Positions 1 through 6,707 of a stretch of 9,666 nucleotides of DNA are shown here, in pieces (positions within the stretch are counted from its first letter, which is position 1; each line of letters starts with the position of its first letter). The position numbers and the translations under genes were made by a program. Under the pieces are notes generated by a model. That model was not told the origin of the DNA. It ran no database searches and was given only the letters and a program-made list of their open reading frames with translations. The DNA is taken from assembly GCA_030424825.1 (NCBI GenBank), contig JAUHWE010000135.1:1-9666 (forward strand). The letters run 5' to 3'. The stretch comes from Verrucomicrobiia bacterium. GTDB lineage: Bacteria; Verrucomicrobiota; Verrucomicrobiia; Opitutales; Opitutaceae.

Positions 1-588
1 AAAGTCAGACCTCAATGCGAGCCCTACACGCTGATAGTTTCTCAGGCTCAAGTCTTGGAAAAGCCGAGTCAGATTTTCAGTGTGGTTGAAGCCGATTCGA
101 TCCACTCGAGGGCTTTGCAAAGTATAGCCAATGGCCACCACCGCAAAGTCATCCCATTTGAAATCGATGTGAGGAATCGGTGTTTGACTCTCGCCAATTA
201 TAATTCCCTGTACATTGCGGCTGCGTAGAATCCCGAGAAGCCGATTGGGAGAGATTTTTGGATCGTTGTAAGGGAAGGCTTCCATTACGAATCCTAGTTC
301 ACCTGCTCGTTCGTTCGCCCCTTGGAAGGAAGCCAGTGAGTGGGGGGTACCGAATTCGTAATCGTAGAAATAGGCTAAGAGGGCTTTGAGGGTCTTCTGA
401 CGTCGACCGGTACGCATCGCCGCCATGTTGGCGGTAACGAGAGGGTTGGGGCGATAGCCCATCTCATGGGCGATTTGGGTGATGCGCTCGATCGTCTTGC
501 TCGCGCAGCTGGGGTCTTTTTTCAAAGCCAGTGATACGGTCGATTTGGATACTCCAGCCTTTTTCGCGATTTGGCGAAGGGTAATCAT
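1..588 (-). CDS. LacI-family transcriptional regulator (3' end cut by window edge)
   Basis: This is a DNA-binding repressor of the LacI/GalR family, reading leftward; 196 codons are present and the rest lies beyond the left edge (family members usually have about 330-350 residues). The ATG at 588-586 gives the standard family N-terminus, a helix-turn-helix at residues 3-23 (L-R-Q-I-A-K-K-A-G-V-S-K-S-T-V-S-L-A-L), then the hinge-helix region starting Y-R-P-N-P-L at about 45-50. From residue 68 the periplasmic-binding-protein-like ligand domain begins (L-K-A-L-L-A-Y-F-Y-D-Y-E), with the later segment V-Q-G-I-I-I-G-E typical of the fold. No clear Shine-Dalgarno precedes the start; the choice rests on the position of the HTH. 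Such proteins bind a sugar or sugar phosphate and release an operator. Divergence from a TonB receptor and two sulfatases suggests it controls that uptake locus and itself, but the effector cannot be read from sequence. Confidence 0.93.
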   Translation of the reverse strand, partial: MITLRQIAKKAGVSKSTVSLALKKDPSCASKTIERITQIAHEMGYRPNPLVTANMAAMRTGRRQKTLKALLAYFYDYEFGTPHSLASFQGANERAGELGFVMEAFPYNDPKISPNRLLGILRSRNVQGIIIGESQTPIPHIDFKWDDFAVVAIGYTLQSPRVDRIGFNHTENLTRLFQDLSLRNYQRVGLALRSDF

Positions 589-821
589 GATTTAGTGAGG
601 AAAAACGGTTTGAGATAGTCGGGATTCGATTTTGTACAATTTTGCTTAGCTTTAGCATATTTTCGCTTTTTCAACTTGTCCAATTATAAACAGCTAGAGC
701 CAGACAACCTTTCGGGCAAGGAGTTTCCGGATACTTGGCCCTCGATATGCCAGAGGGCGCCTTAGACTAACCTACCCTTCACTGTGATTCTCTGAATCAG
801 CAGTCCAGTATTCAAACACCT
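589..821. promoter_or_regulatory. Divergent control region between the LacI gene and the TonB receptor
   Basis: This 233-bp gap separates two divergent starts, so it must hold promoters for both strands. A plus-strand candidate is TATAAA at 685-690 with a poor -35 (TTCGCT, 662-667, 17-bp spacing). A minus-strand candidate reads TTGGAC (683-678) and TATGCT (659-654) with 18-bp spacing. The two overlap, as is usual when one repressor controls both directions. A 6-bp hairpin, GCCCTC (738-743) with GAGGGC (753-758) and a 9-nt loop, would lie in the receptor leader. All assignments are by eye; consensus matches are moderate. Confidence 0.45.
643..657. promoter_or_regulatory. Candidate LacI-family operator palindrome
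   Basis: TGCTTAGCTTTAGCA is an imperfect inverted repeat (TGCT-n-A-nnn-T-n-AGCA, five of seven positions matching per arm). It covers the putative minus-strand -10 of the LacI-type gene, so binding here would block that promoter and could affect the divergent one. A second short perfect palindrome, TTGTACAA, lies at 632-639. LacI-family operators are typically palindromes of 14-20 bp, often with a central CG, which is lacking here. The operator role is inference. Confidence 0.28.
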
Positions 822-3053
822 ATGAACGACAAGAATAAGATAGTTGGCGGCCTCATGACGGGGCTACTTTCGCTCGCTGCTGCGAGCTTGACGGACCTTC
901 ACGCTCAAGTTGGAGCGTCTGGAGAAACCTATACGCTGGACCCGTTCACGGTTCAGGGCGATACCAATGGCTACTCTGCTACCAATTCCATTAGTGGCAC
1001 CCGAGTCAATGCGTTGATCAAAGACATACCTGTTCCCATTACTGTTGTCACAGAAAGTTTCATCAAGGACTTCTCATACAACCAAGTGGAGGATGCTGTG
1101 GTGTCGGATGCGACCGTAACGAGGGTGGGAAGAAATGAAGGGAACTTCAACGAGAACTTCACTATTCGCGGGTTTCGGTCTTCACTGAACTTGCGCAATC
1201 GCATCCCCTACAAAGGGTTTACGGATTCGTCGATGATCGACCGAATAGAGATTGTCAAAGGTCCTGCAGCTGTCCTGTACGGGTTGTCAGACCCAGGTGG
1301 CTTGGTTAATATTATTACGAAGAAGCCATTGAATGTTAAACATACGAGCTTCAATTTCCGGATCGGATCCGAGTCCAACCGTCGTGTAGAATGGGATACC
1401 GGGGGACCTCTGGACAACGAAGGAAAGGTTCTATTTCGCCTCACGGGCTCCTATGACGAAGGCGATCATCAGCGTGCGGGAGGTTGGCACAATCAGCGCT
1501 TTTTCACCCCTGCGTTTACGTTTAAACCGACGGAAAGTACCAAGATTGATATCGAGTATTCCCGTCAGGAGCGGCACCATGCCTTCATACGTCCGCGTAA
1601 TCCGTTTGTCGGAAATGGATTTGCTCCAAACGATCGGTGGGAACCGGTGGCTCAGGATTATAGCCCCATTACAGACAAGGATTATACTAAGAATACAGGC
1701 GATGCCTGGTCGATTGATCTCACCCAGTCCTTTAGCGACAATCTGTTCCTGCGGGCGACCGTAAGCGATACCTCCAAATTTACGGACATGTTCAATCTCG
1801 TCGGAGCTGGCACGGACCCAGCCACCCACGAGTTTACGGGCCAAAGCAACGTAGAGATTCTTGATGGAGGGAACCGGAACTACTACGTGGATTTCACGGC
1901 TAAGGATATTGAAATTGGGAATACTTCCCACACGTTCCTCTTAGGGGCGCAACGGGACAAGTCTGATAATTTTAACCAGGTCTACCGCCTGAATGGAGGA
2001 TCCGCCGCGTTGCGAACCGCGCTTGGAGGCTATCCGCACACGCCTTTCAATGTGCTTACGGGTGAAGGCCGCAATCCCGATGGAACGGTCCAAATGAATG
2101 TCACCCGCCAAGAGGCGCAGGCCCTGGCAATCCAATTCGCAAATCAAGGAGTGGGTGGAGTGACTGCCAATACTGGATCTCCAACATCCTCAAAGAACAC
2201 GAGCTTTTTCATTATGGATCAGGTCAAGGCGATGGAGGGCAAGTTGAATATTTTGGCTGGCTTGCGTCGCGACTCGATAGAGGATCGCAACCAGGACAAA
2301 ACGAGTAATACATCAATACAAGCGGGCTTCACTTTCGAGGTATCCGAGGGGCTGAATTTCTATTCGCTCTATAGCGAATCGTTCGTTCCCAACCCGCAAA
2401 GAGTGGATACTCGAGTATCTCCTCCCCTGGTTCTTTCTTTCGATCCTTCGCAAGGAGAAGGGGTCGATGTGGGTTTTAAGTTCGACCTTATCCAAAACAA
2501 GTTGTCGGGATCAGTCGCCTATTTCAATATTGACCGAACGAATATCCTGCAGGGCAATCCTTTGCCAAACCCTCCTGATGATGAACCGATTGCATTCCTT
2601 TCCGGTCTGGAAAATAGCACTGGGTACGAAGCGCAGCTTTTCTACACGCCAATTGCTTCGACACAATTTGTCCTGAGCTATGCCCATACCGATGCCAAAA
2701 TCGAGGAAACGCTGATCGAAGGAGCCAAGGGGCTAAGACTCGACCAGGCTGCCAAGAACGCCGTATCGATAACCGGACGGCATACCTTTGGGGATACTGG
2801 ATTCTTTGTCGGTGGAAACTGGCTGTATCGAGAAGGCCGTATCCAGCAGTTCTCCATCGTGAGAAGAGAATGGGCCTATCAGAAAGGGTATTCTACTGCG
2901 AATGTATTTGCTGGATACGCTACGGAAATCGGCGGAAGAACCCATACTTTCCGCCTCAATGTCCAGAACGCCTTAGACGGTCTCTATTATGATCGAACGG
3001 AAACCTTCGCCCTAGGTCGCCGTTGGTTTCTGAGTTGGGGCTTCGATCTTTAA
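822..3053 (+). CDS. TonB-dependent outer-membrane receptor (no STN domain)
   Basis: A complete 743-residue outer-membrane active transporter that would use TonB/ExbBD energy to import a ligand into the periplasm. Residues 1-28 are a signal peptide (N-D-K-N-K, hydrophobic stretch 8-22, cleavage after L-H-A). Mature sequence begins almost at once with a TonB-box-like motif T-L-D-P-F-T-V (38-44) and S-G-T-R (58-61). The plug follows (about 63-170), with F-T-I-R-G-F at 113-118 and the conserved I-E-I-V-K-G-P-A-A-V-L-Y-G segment at 142-154 running into G-G-L-V-N-I-I-T-K-K-P. The remainder is the 22-strand barrel, ending with a strand rich in aromatic residues (R-R-W-F-L-S-W-G-F-D-L). Length and plug resemble ferrisiderophore-type receptors, but in Verrucomicrobiota such proteins are often near glycan genes, so the ligand is open; sulfatase neighbours favour an oligosaccharide. 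No Shine-Dalgarno is visible. A strong hairpin lies 30 nt after the stop. Confidence 0.95.
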   Translation: MNDKNKIVGGLMTGLLSLAAASLTDLHAQVGASGETYTLDPFTVQGDTNGYSATNSISGTRVNALIKDIPVPITVVTESFIKDFSYNQVEDAVVSDATVTRVGRNEGNFNENFTIRGFRSSLNLRNRIPYKGFTDSSMIDRIEIVKGPAAVLYGLSDPGGLVNIITKKPLNVKHTSFNFRIGSESNRRVEWDTGGPLDNEGKVLFRLTGSYDEGDHQRAGGWHNQRFFTPAFTFKPTESTKIDIEYSRQERHHAFIRPRNPFVGNGFAPNDRWEPVAQDYSPITDKDYTKNTGDAWSIDLTQSFSDNLFLRATVSDTSKFTDMFNLVGAGTDPATHEFTGQSNVEILDGGNRNYYVDFTAKDIEIGNTSHTFLLGAQRDKSDNFNQVYRLNGGSAALRTALGGYPHTPFNVLTGEGRNPDGTVQMNVTRQEAQALAIQFANQGVGGVTANTGSPTSSKNTSFFIMDQVKAMEGKLNILAGLRRDSIEDRNQDKTSNTSIQAGFTFEVSEGLNFYSLYSESFVPNPQRVDTRVSPPLVLSFDPSQGEGVDVGFKFDLIQNKLSGSVAYFNIDRTNILQGNPLPNPPDDEPIAFLSGLENSTGYEAQLFYTPIASTQFVLSYAHTDAKIEETLIEGAKGLRLDQAAKNAVSITGRHTFGDTGFFVGGNWLYREGRIQQFSIVRREWAYQKGYSTANVFAGYATEIGGRTHTFRLNVQNALDGLYYDRTETFALGRRWFLSWGFDL

Positions 3054-3083
3054 GTTTGGTTTAGTTATAGTAGTATTGGGTAT

Positions 3084-3114
3084 ATGGGGTCGAGACATGC
3101 CATCTCGACCCCAT
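3084..3114. terminator. Perfect 12-bp-stem hairpin, probable terminator after the receptor
   Basis: ATGGGGTCGAGA (3084-3095) pairs perfectly with TCTCGACCCCAT (3103-3114) across a 7-nt loop. The stem is GC-rich and lies 30 nt after the receptor stop and 94 nt before the sulfatase start. The sequence that follows (TAGTCTCC) lacks a real T-tract, so it may be an imperfect terminator, a 3'-end protecting stem or a point of attenuated read-through into the sulfatase gene. Confidence 0.55.
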
Positions 3115-3193
3115 TAGTCTCCACCAGGTGAAGCAGCAGCGGTTGTGGTGAAGATGAGTATCGGAAAACGACTCGCTGCTGAGTATTGTATTT

Positions 3194-3199
3194 GGAGGT
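3194..3199 (+). promoter_or_regulatory. Strong Shine-Dalgarno that fixes a GTG start
   Basis: GGAGGT lies 9 nt before the GTG at 3209 and is the best ribosome binding site in the window; most other genes here have none. It decides the sulfatase start, because no in-frame ATG precedes the catalytic Asp pair. It lies 12 nt after an inverted repeat, CAGCAGCG (3134-3141) with CGCTGCTG (3174-3181), that would fold the upstream leader. Confidence 0.7.
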
Positions 3200-3208
3200 G
3201 CGAATTTT

Positions 3209-4630
3209 GTGTTAGGACAAAGTAGCAACATTTCTTTCTGTATTTCATGCAGATCATTTCTAGGACTTGGCTCGATTATAGTCGGCCTGGTTTGCCTGCC
3301 TGTCCATTTGTTATCAAGTGGAAGCAAGCCGAACATCGTACTCATTCTTTCCGACGATCAAACGTGGACTGATTATGGGTTCATGGGCCATGAAGTGATT
3401 CGGACGCCTCATTTGGACCGCCTGTCTAGAGAAAGCGTTCTATATCCCAGAGGTTATGTGCCGACTCCCTTGTGCCGCCCTTCGCTTATGAGCCTAGTGA
3501 CAGGCCACTATGCAAAAGATCATGGAATAACAGGAAATGATCCTTCTCCTCGATTGGCCGACCGGAAGTCTCCTGAGTTTGTAGAGCTGTCGAAAGCGTT
3601 GCTGAACAATATCGACAGATTCGATACGCTGCCAGAGATTCTGGTTCGAAATGGGTATTTGGCCCATCAAAGCGGAAAGTGGTGGGAGGGGAAATACTCT
3701 CGCGGTGGATTTACGCATGGCATGACAGAGGGAGATCCAGGAGGGCAGACAAGACATGGGGACAAGGGGCTTGTAATCGGAAGAGAGGGGATGGAGCCGA
3801 TATTCGATTTTATCGAAGAAGCGGAAACCGAAAATAAACCATTCTATCTTTGGTACGCGCCGTTTTTGCCTCATACACCGCACAACCCTCCTCAGAGGCT
3901 GTTGAGTTACTATGAGAAAATGGATTTGGATCCAGCCGTTGCAAAGTACTATGCCATGTGTGAGTGGTTTGATGAAACCTGTGGCGAGTTGATTGAACAT
4001 TTGGAGAAGAAGGGACTGCGCGAAAATACGATCATCTATTATGTATGCGACAACGGTTGGATTCAGAAGAGTGCAAGTTCACAAGTACCAGAAGGCTGGT
4101 TCACCTCATTTGCTCCGAAGTCAAAGCAGAGCGTGTATGATGGAGGGATACGGACTCCTATCATGTTCTCATGGCCAGGCGTGGTCGAACCTGATATCCG
4201 AGGTGATCTCGTGAGTAGCATCGATACGGTACCGACCTTATTGAGCGCCGCAGGTATCGACGTTCCCGATGGTTTGCCAGGATTGGATTTGTGGGTAAGC
4301 ATGCAGTCGGGTTCCGCGCTCAGCCGTGATACGATTTTCGGTGAAAGCTATGCCCACGACATTGCGGATCTTGACGATCCGGAGGCCTCGCTCATGTATT
4401 TGTGGTGTATCCAAGATCGCTGGAAATTGATTTTAACTTTTGACGGGGAAGTTAACCGGTATGCTGTTGTGCACCCTCGAAAGGAGCCAATCCAGCTTTT
4501 CGATATTGAGAGTGATCCGTATGAAGAGCGGAACCTGGCTGAACAGTATCCGCAAATCGTGAAGCGGTTAAAAGAGCGGATTGAAAACTGGCATCCTCTG
4601 ACTAAGAGACGACTGGTTGGGAGCCGATAG
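3209..4630 (+). CDS. Secreted S1-type sulfatase, divergent active site
   Basis: A 473-residue sulfatase of the alkaline-phosphatase superfamily, expected to remove sulfate esters in the periplasm or outside. Translation starts at GTG. A hydrophobic segment at about 17-34 serves as signal peptide or N-terminal anchor; V-C at 28-29 lacks a proper lipobox. Catalytic features are the metal pair D49-D50 (L-S-D-D-Q), the formylglycine cysteine C89 in L-C-R-P-S-L, K157 in G-K-W-W, H222 and H225 in P-H-T-P-H-N, D281-N282 (C-D-N-G), and K304/K306 before Y-D-G-G-I-R-T-P (310-317). Two normally conserved residues differ: the signature Arg is Leu93 and the His of G-K-W-H is Trp159. The surrounding blocks (G-G-F-T-H-G-M-T, 166-173) are intact, so this looks like a subgroup rather than decay. 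The substrate cannot be read. It needs a formylglycine-generating enzyme, not encoded here. The second sulfatase follows after 202 bp. Confidence 0.92.
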   Translation: MLGQSSNISFCISCRSFLGLGSIIVGLVCLPVHLLSSGSKPNIVLILSDDQTWTDYGFMGHEVIRTPHLDRLSRESVLYPRGYVPTPLCRPSLMSLVTGHYAKDHGITGNDPSPRLADRKSPEFVELSKALLNNIDRFDTLPEILVRNGYLAHQSGKWWEGKYSRGGFTHGMTEGDPGGQTRHGDKGLVIGREGMEPIFDFIEEAETENKPFYLWYAPFLPHTPHNPPQRLLSYYEKMDLDPAVAKYYAMCEWFDETCGELIEHLEKKGLRENTIIYYVCDNGWIQKSASSQVPEGWFTSFAPKSKQSVYDGGIRTPIMFSWPGVVEPDIRGDLVSSIDTVPTLLSAAGIDVPDGLPGLDLWVSMQSGSALSRDTIFGESYAHDIADLDDPEASLMYLWCIQDRWKLILTFDGEVNRYAVVHPRKEPIQLFDIESDPYEERNLAEQYPQIVKRLKERIENWHPLTKRRLVGSR

Positions 4631-4675
4631 GGCTGGAAAAAAGGCTCGACCGTCGCTGATTTAGCGGTTTCGGAG

Positions 4676-4701
4676 CCCAGGGCGGCCTGGGGTTGTTTGT
4701 T
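4676..4701 (+). terminator. Probable intrinsic terminator after the first sulfatase
   Basis: CCCAGG (4676-4681) pairs with CCTGGG (4686-4691) over a GCGG loop, followed by the T-rich run GTTGTTTGTT. It lies 45 nt after the stop codon. An alternative pairing, GGCTC (4643-4647) with GAGCC (4673-4677), uses the first two bases of the 5' arm and would compete with it. The stem is short, so termination may be partial. Confidence 0.45.
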
Positions 4702-4832
4702 CAAGCCTGAGCGGTTGGAGCGACTGGGGAAGATGGAAGATTTACACCTCGTCCGTCCAAGAGGAAACTTTACTTGGTAAGAACGGCGTGGCCTAATAGC
4801 TGCGTTTTCATTAGACCTTTCGCTCTCCCGAC

Positions 4833-6356
4833 ATGCATCCACGTATTGTTTCTTCGCTTTACCTTGTAATCGCTCTGTTCGCTGCATCGTTCGCAGCAGA
4901 GCAATCTCGCCCCAACATCGTTTGGATTTACGCGGATGACCATGCGTATCAGGCTATTTCTGCATACGACGATCGATTCAAGGATTTGGCTCCCACGCCC
5001 AACATCGATCGGCTCGCTAAGGAAGGAGCCATCTTTCGCAATAGCTACGTCTCCAATTCCATTTGTGGGCCGGCCCGGGCGACTATTTTGACCGGTCTTC
5101 ACAGCCACAAGAACAACGTTCCCAAGAATGGGATGCCGATGGATTTCTCGAATCCGACCTTTCCAGGCATTCTTAGAAATAGTGGCTACGCGACCGCCCT
5201 CTACGGCAAGTGGCACTTGAAGGTGGCTCCCCAGGGCTTTGATGATTGGAAAATCATGAAGGGACAGGGACGGTATTTTAGTCAGGACTATCGGGTAAAA
5301 ACCTCCCAGGGGGAGAAGGAAGAGCGTATCGAGGGATATTCGCCTGATACGGTGACCCGCATGACAATTGATTTCCTCGAAGCGAATGCGGGCAAGGGAA
5401 AGCCGGTAATGGTCATGTGCCAATTCAAGTCGCCGCACGGACCGTGGTCGCCGGCTATCCGCAATCTGGATTTCCTCAAGGATGTGGAAATCCCAGAGCC
5501 GCCTACCTTTTACGACGATCACGAGGGGCGGGTCGCTGCGGGCAAGGCTCAAATGACGATTTTGAAAACGATGCGTGAGGGCTTCCACCTTAAAGGCGAT
5601 CCTGATTCCGCTCACTACGATCGTCTGGGGCCGGAACAGCATAAGCAAGCGATCGAATCTCTGGCTTATGAGAATCGCCATCTGGCATCCGGCAAATTGA
5701 AGGGTGACGATCTGAAGCGCGAAAAATACCAGCGTTACATTCACGACTACCTGCGTTGCGTCAAAGCGAACGACGAGAATGTAGGGCGGATTCTCGATTA
5801 TCTAGAGGAGTCGGGTTTGGCTGAAAATACGATCGTCTGCTACAGTAGCGATCAAAGCTTTTACCTTGGCGAGCATGGCTGGTACGACAAGCGTTTCATG
5901 TATCACCAATCATTTTTCACCCCGCTGCTCATTCGCTGGCCCGGCGAAATTCAGCCCGGAACTGAAGTGAATGCGATGGTGCAGAATATCGACATGGCGC
6001 CGACGTTCCTTTCTATTGGAGGGGCCGATGTTCCGGCTACGATGCAAGGTGTCGATTTGAGACCCGTATTCAAGGGAGCAATGCCGAAGGATTGGCGTAA
6101 AAGCCTCTATTACCATTTCTACGAGTCGGAGGGTAACCAGCATTTGGTCGCCAAGCACGAAGGCGTGTATGATGGGCGTTTCAAGCTAATCCACTTTTAC
6201 GAATTGGGAGAGTGGGAATTCTTTGACCGCGAAATCGATCCATACGAACTCAATAACCGAATTAACGATCCTCATTATCAGGATACTATTTCCAGGTTGA
6301 AGTCAGAACTAACGCGATTGAAGAGCCAGTATGAAGTGCAGGTGCCCAAGGATTGA
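4833..6356 (+). CDS. Secreted S1-type sulfatase, canonical active site
   Basis: A 507-residue sulfatase of the alkaline-phosphatase superfamily, from a different subgroup than its upstream neighbour. Residues 1-21 form a short signal peptide (basic start, hydrophobic L-V-I-A-L-F-A-A-S-F, cleavage near F-A-A). The catalytic set is complete: D35-D36 (Y-A-D-D-H), formylglycine cysteine C78 in C-G-P-A-R with Arg82 kept, K126 and H128 in G-K-W-H-L, H202 in S-P-H-G-P-W, D340-Q341 (S-S-D-Q-S), and K353 in Y-D-K-R-F-M-Y. The block L-G-E-H-G-W-Y-D-K-R and the end E-W-E-F-F-D-R-E-I-D-P-Y-E are typical of proteins often annotated as N-acetylglucosamine-6-sulfatase or mucin-desulfating sulfatase; I do not assign a substrate. 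The Cys-type nucleophile needs anSME or FGE maturation. The ATG start is supported by the signal peptide, although no Shine-Dalgarno is visible. It likely acts with the first sulfatase on one sulfated glycan. Confidence 0.95.
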   Translation: MHPRIVSSLYLVIALFAASFAAEQSRPNIVWIYADDHAYQAISAYDDRFKDLAPTPNIDRLAKEGAIFRNSYVSNSICGPARATILTGLHSHKNNVPKNGMPMDFSNPTFPGILRNSGYATALYGKWHLKVAPQGFDDWKIMKGQGRYFSQDYRVKTSQGEKEERIEGYSPDTVTRMTIDFLEANAGKGKPVMVMCQFKSPHGPWSPAIRNLDFLKDVEIPEPPTFYDDHEGRVAAGKAQMTILKTMREGFHLKGDPDSAHYDRLGPEQHKQAIESLAYENRHLASGKLKGDDLKREKYQRYIHDYLRCVKANDENVGRILDYLEESGLAENTIVCYSSDQSFYLGEHGWYDKRFMYHQSFFTPLLIRWPGEIQPGTEVNAMVQNIDMAPTFLSIGGADVPATMQGVDLRPVFKGAMPKDWRKSLYYHFYESEGNQHLVAKHEGVYDGRFKLIHFYELGEWEFFDREIDPYELNNRINDPHYQDTISRLKSELTRLKSQYEVQVPKD

Positions 6357-6417
6357 AGCGCAATCGCAAATTGCCCAGAAGAGTAACGGTAGATTCAAAT
6401 GTCTTAGCTGCCGGGTC

Positions 6418-6442
6418 AGGATAGGAGCATGCTATCCTTTAT
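6418..6442 (+). terminator. Probable terminator after the second sulfatase
   Basis: AGGATAG (6418-6424) pairs with CTATCCT (6432-6438) over the 7-nt loop GAGCATG, followed by TTAT. It lies 62 nt after the stop codon. The stem is only 7 bp and the T-run is short, so strength is uncertain, but it is the best candidate for ending the sulfatase transcript. Confidence 0.4.
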
Positions 6443-6589
6443 GGGTAGATTGGCAGTGATTCAATTTGAATTATTATTTTGGAACTGATTACGATTGGCG
6501 TAAACATAGGCTAAACGTACGGAATAAAGTATTCCCTGCTTCGGTACCGTATGAAATAATTCGGCTTGAATCTGATAGCACCTCTAAAT

Positions 6590-6627
6590 ACCTCAATTAA
6601 GGTGCAATTATTTATTTTTGCTATAAA
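6590..6627 (+). promoter_or_regulatory. Candidate promoter and operator of the sigma-factor operon
   Basis: A TATAAA hexamer at 6622-6627 could be a -10 element, with only a weak -35 (TTAAGG, 6597-6602, 19-bp spacing). ACCTCAATTAAGGT (6590-6603) is an inverted repeat matching at 12 of 14 positions and overlies that -35, the expected place for a repressor site. A rival promoter, TTGAAA (6676-6681) with TATATG (6698-6703) at 16-bp spacing, would start transcription almost at the ATG at 6708. Neither can be chosen by eye. Confidence 0.25.
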
Positions 6628-6707
6628 AAATTCCCGAAGTATTGAACTAGCACCAATGAGAGTTATTCCTAATATTTGAAAGTGTTTTCCTAATCCCTAT
6701 ATGGTGT

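Larger units (their letters stand above)
6357..6707. other. AT-rich intergenic region between the sulfatase and sigma-factor modules
   Basis: This 351-bp gap has no credible gene; the small frames in it (for example 6429-6488) lack usable start context. It holds a terminator-like hairpin near its start, an inverted pair GGAATA/TATTCC with a 3-nt loop in the 6520s, and an AT-rich stretch after 6590 expected to hold the promoter of the sigma-factor gene. The change from mixed to AT-rich sequence occurs here, marking the border between the two modules. Confidence 0.6.

Noticed and set aside
464..658. Minus-strand 64-codon frame over the start of the LacI-type gene.
   Set aside because: It overlaps the LacI-type gene in another frame and has no recognisable motif; the frame with the HTH starting at 588 is clearly the coding one.
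1431..1931. Minus-strand 166-codon frame inside the first receptor.
   Set aside because: Antisense to a receptor gene whose plug and barrel motifs are continuous on the plus strand; no domain seen in the shadow.
4348..4887. Minus-strand 179-codon frame across the gap between the sulfatases.
   Set aside because: Mostly antisense to the first sulfatase and rich in Arg and Ser as typical shadows are; no start context or motif.
4770..5744. Long (324-codon) minus-strand frame across the second sulfatase.
   Set aside because: Entirely explained as the antisense of a gene with a full sulfatase catalytic set; it has no signal peptide or family motif of its own.
6429..6488. A 19-codon frame preceded by AGGAG after the second sulfatase.
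   Set aside because: The AGGAG is only one base from the ATG and both lie in a terminator-like hairpin; not credible as a gene.
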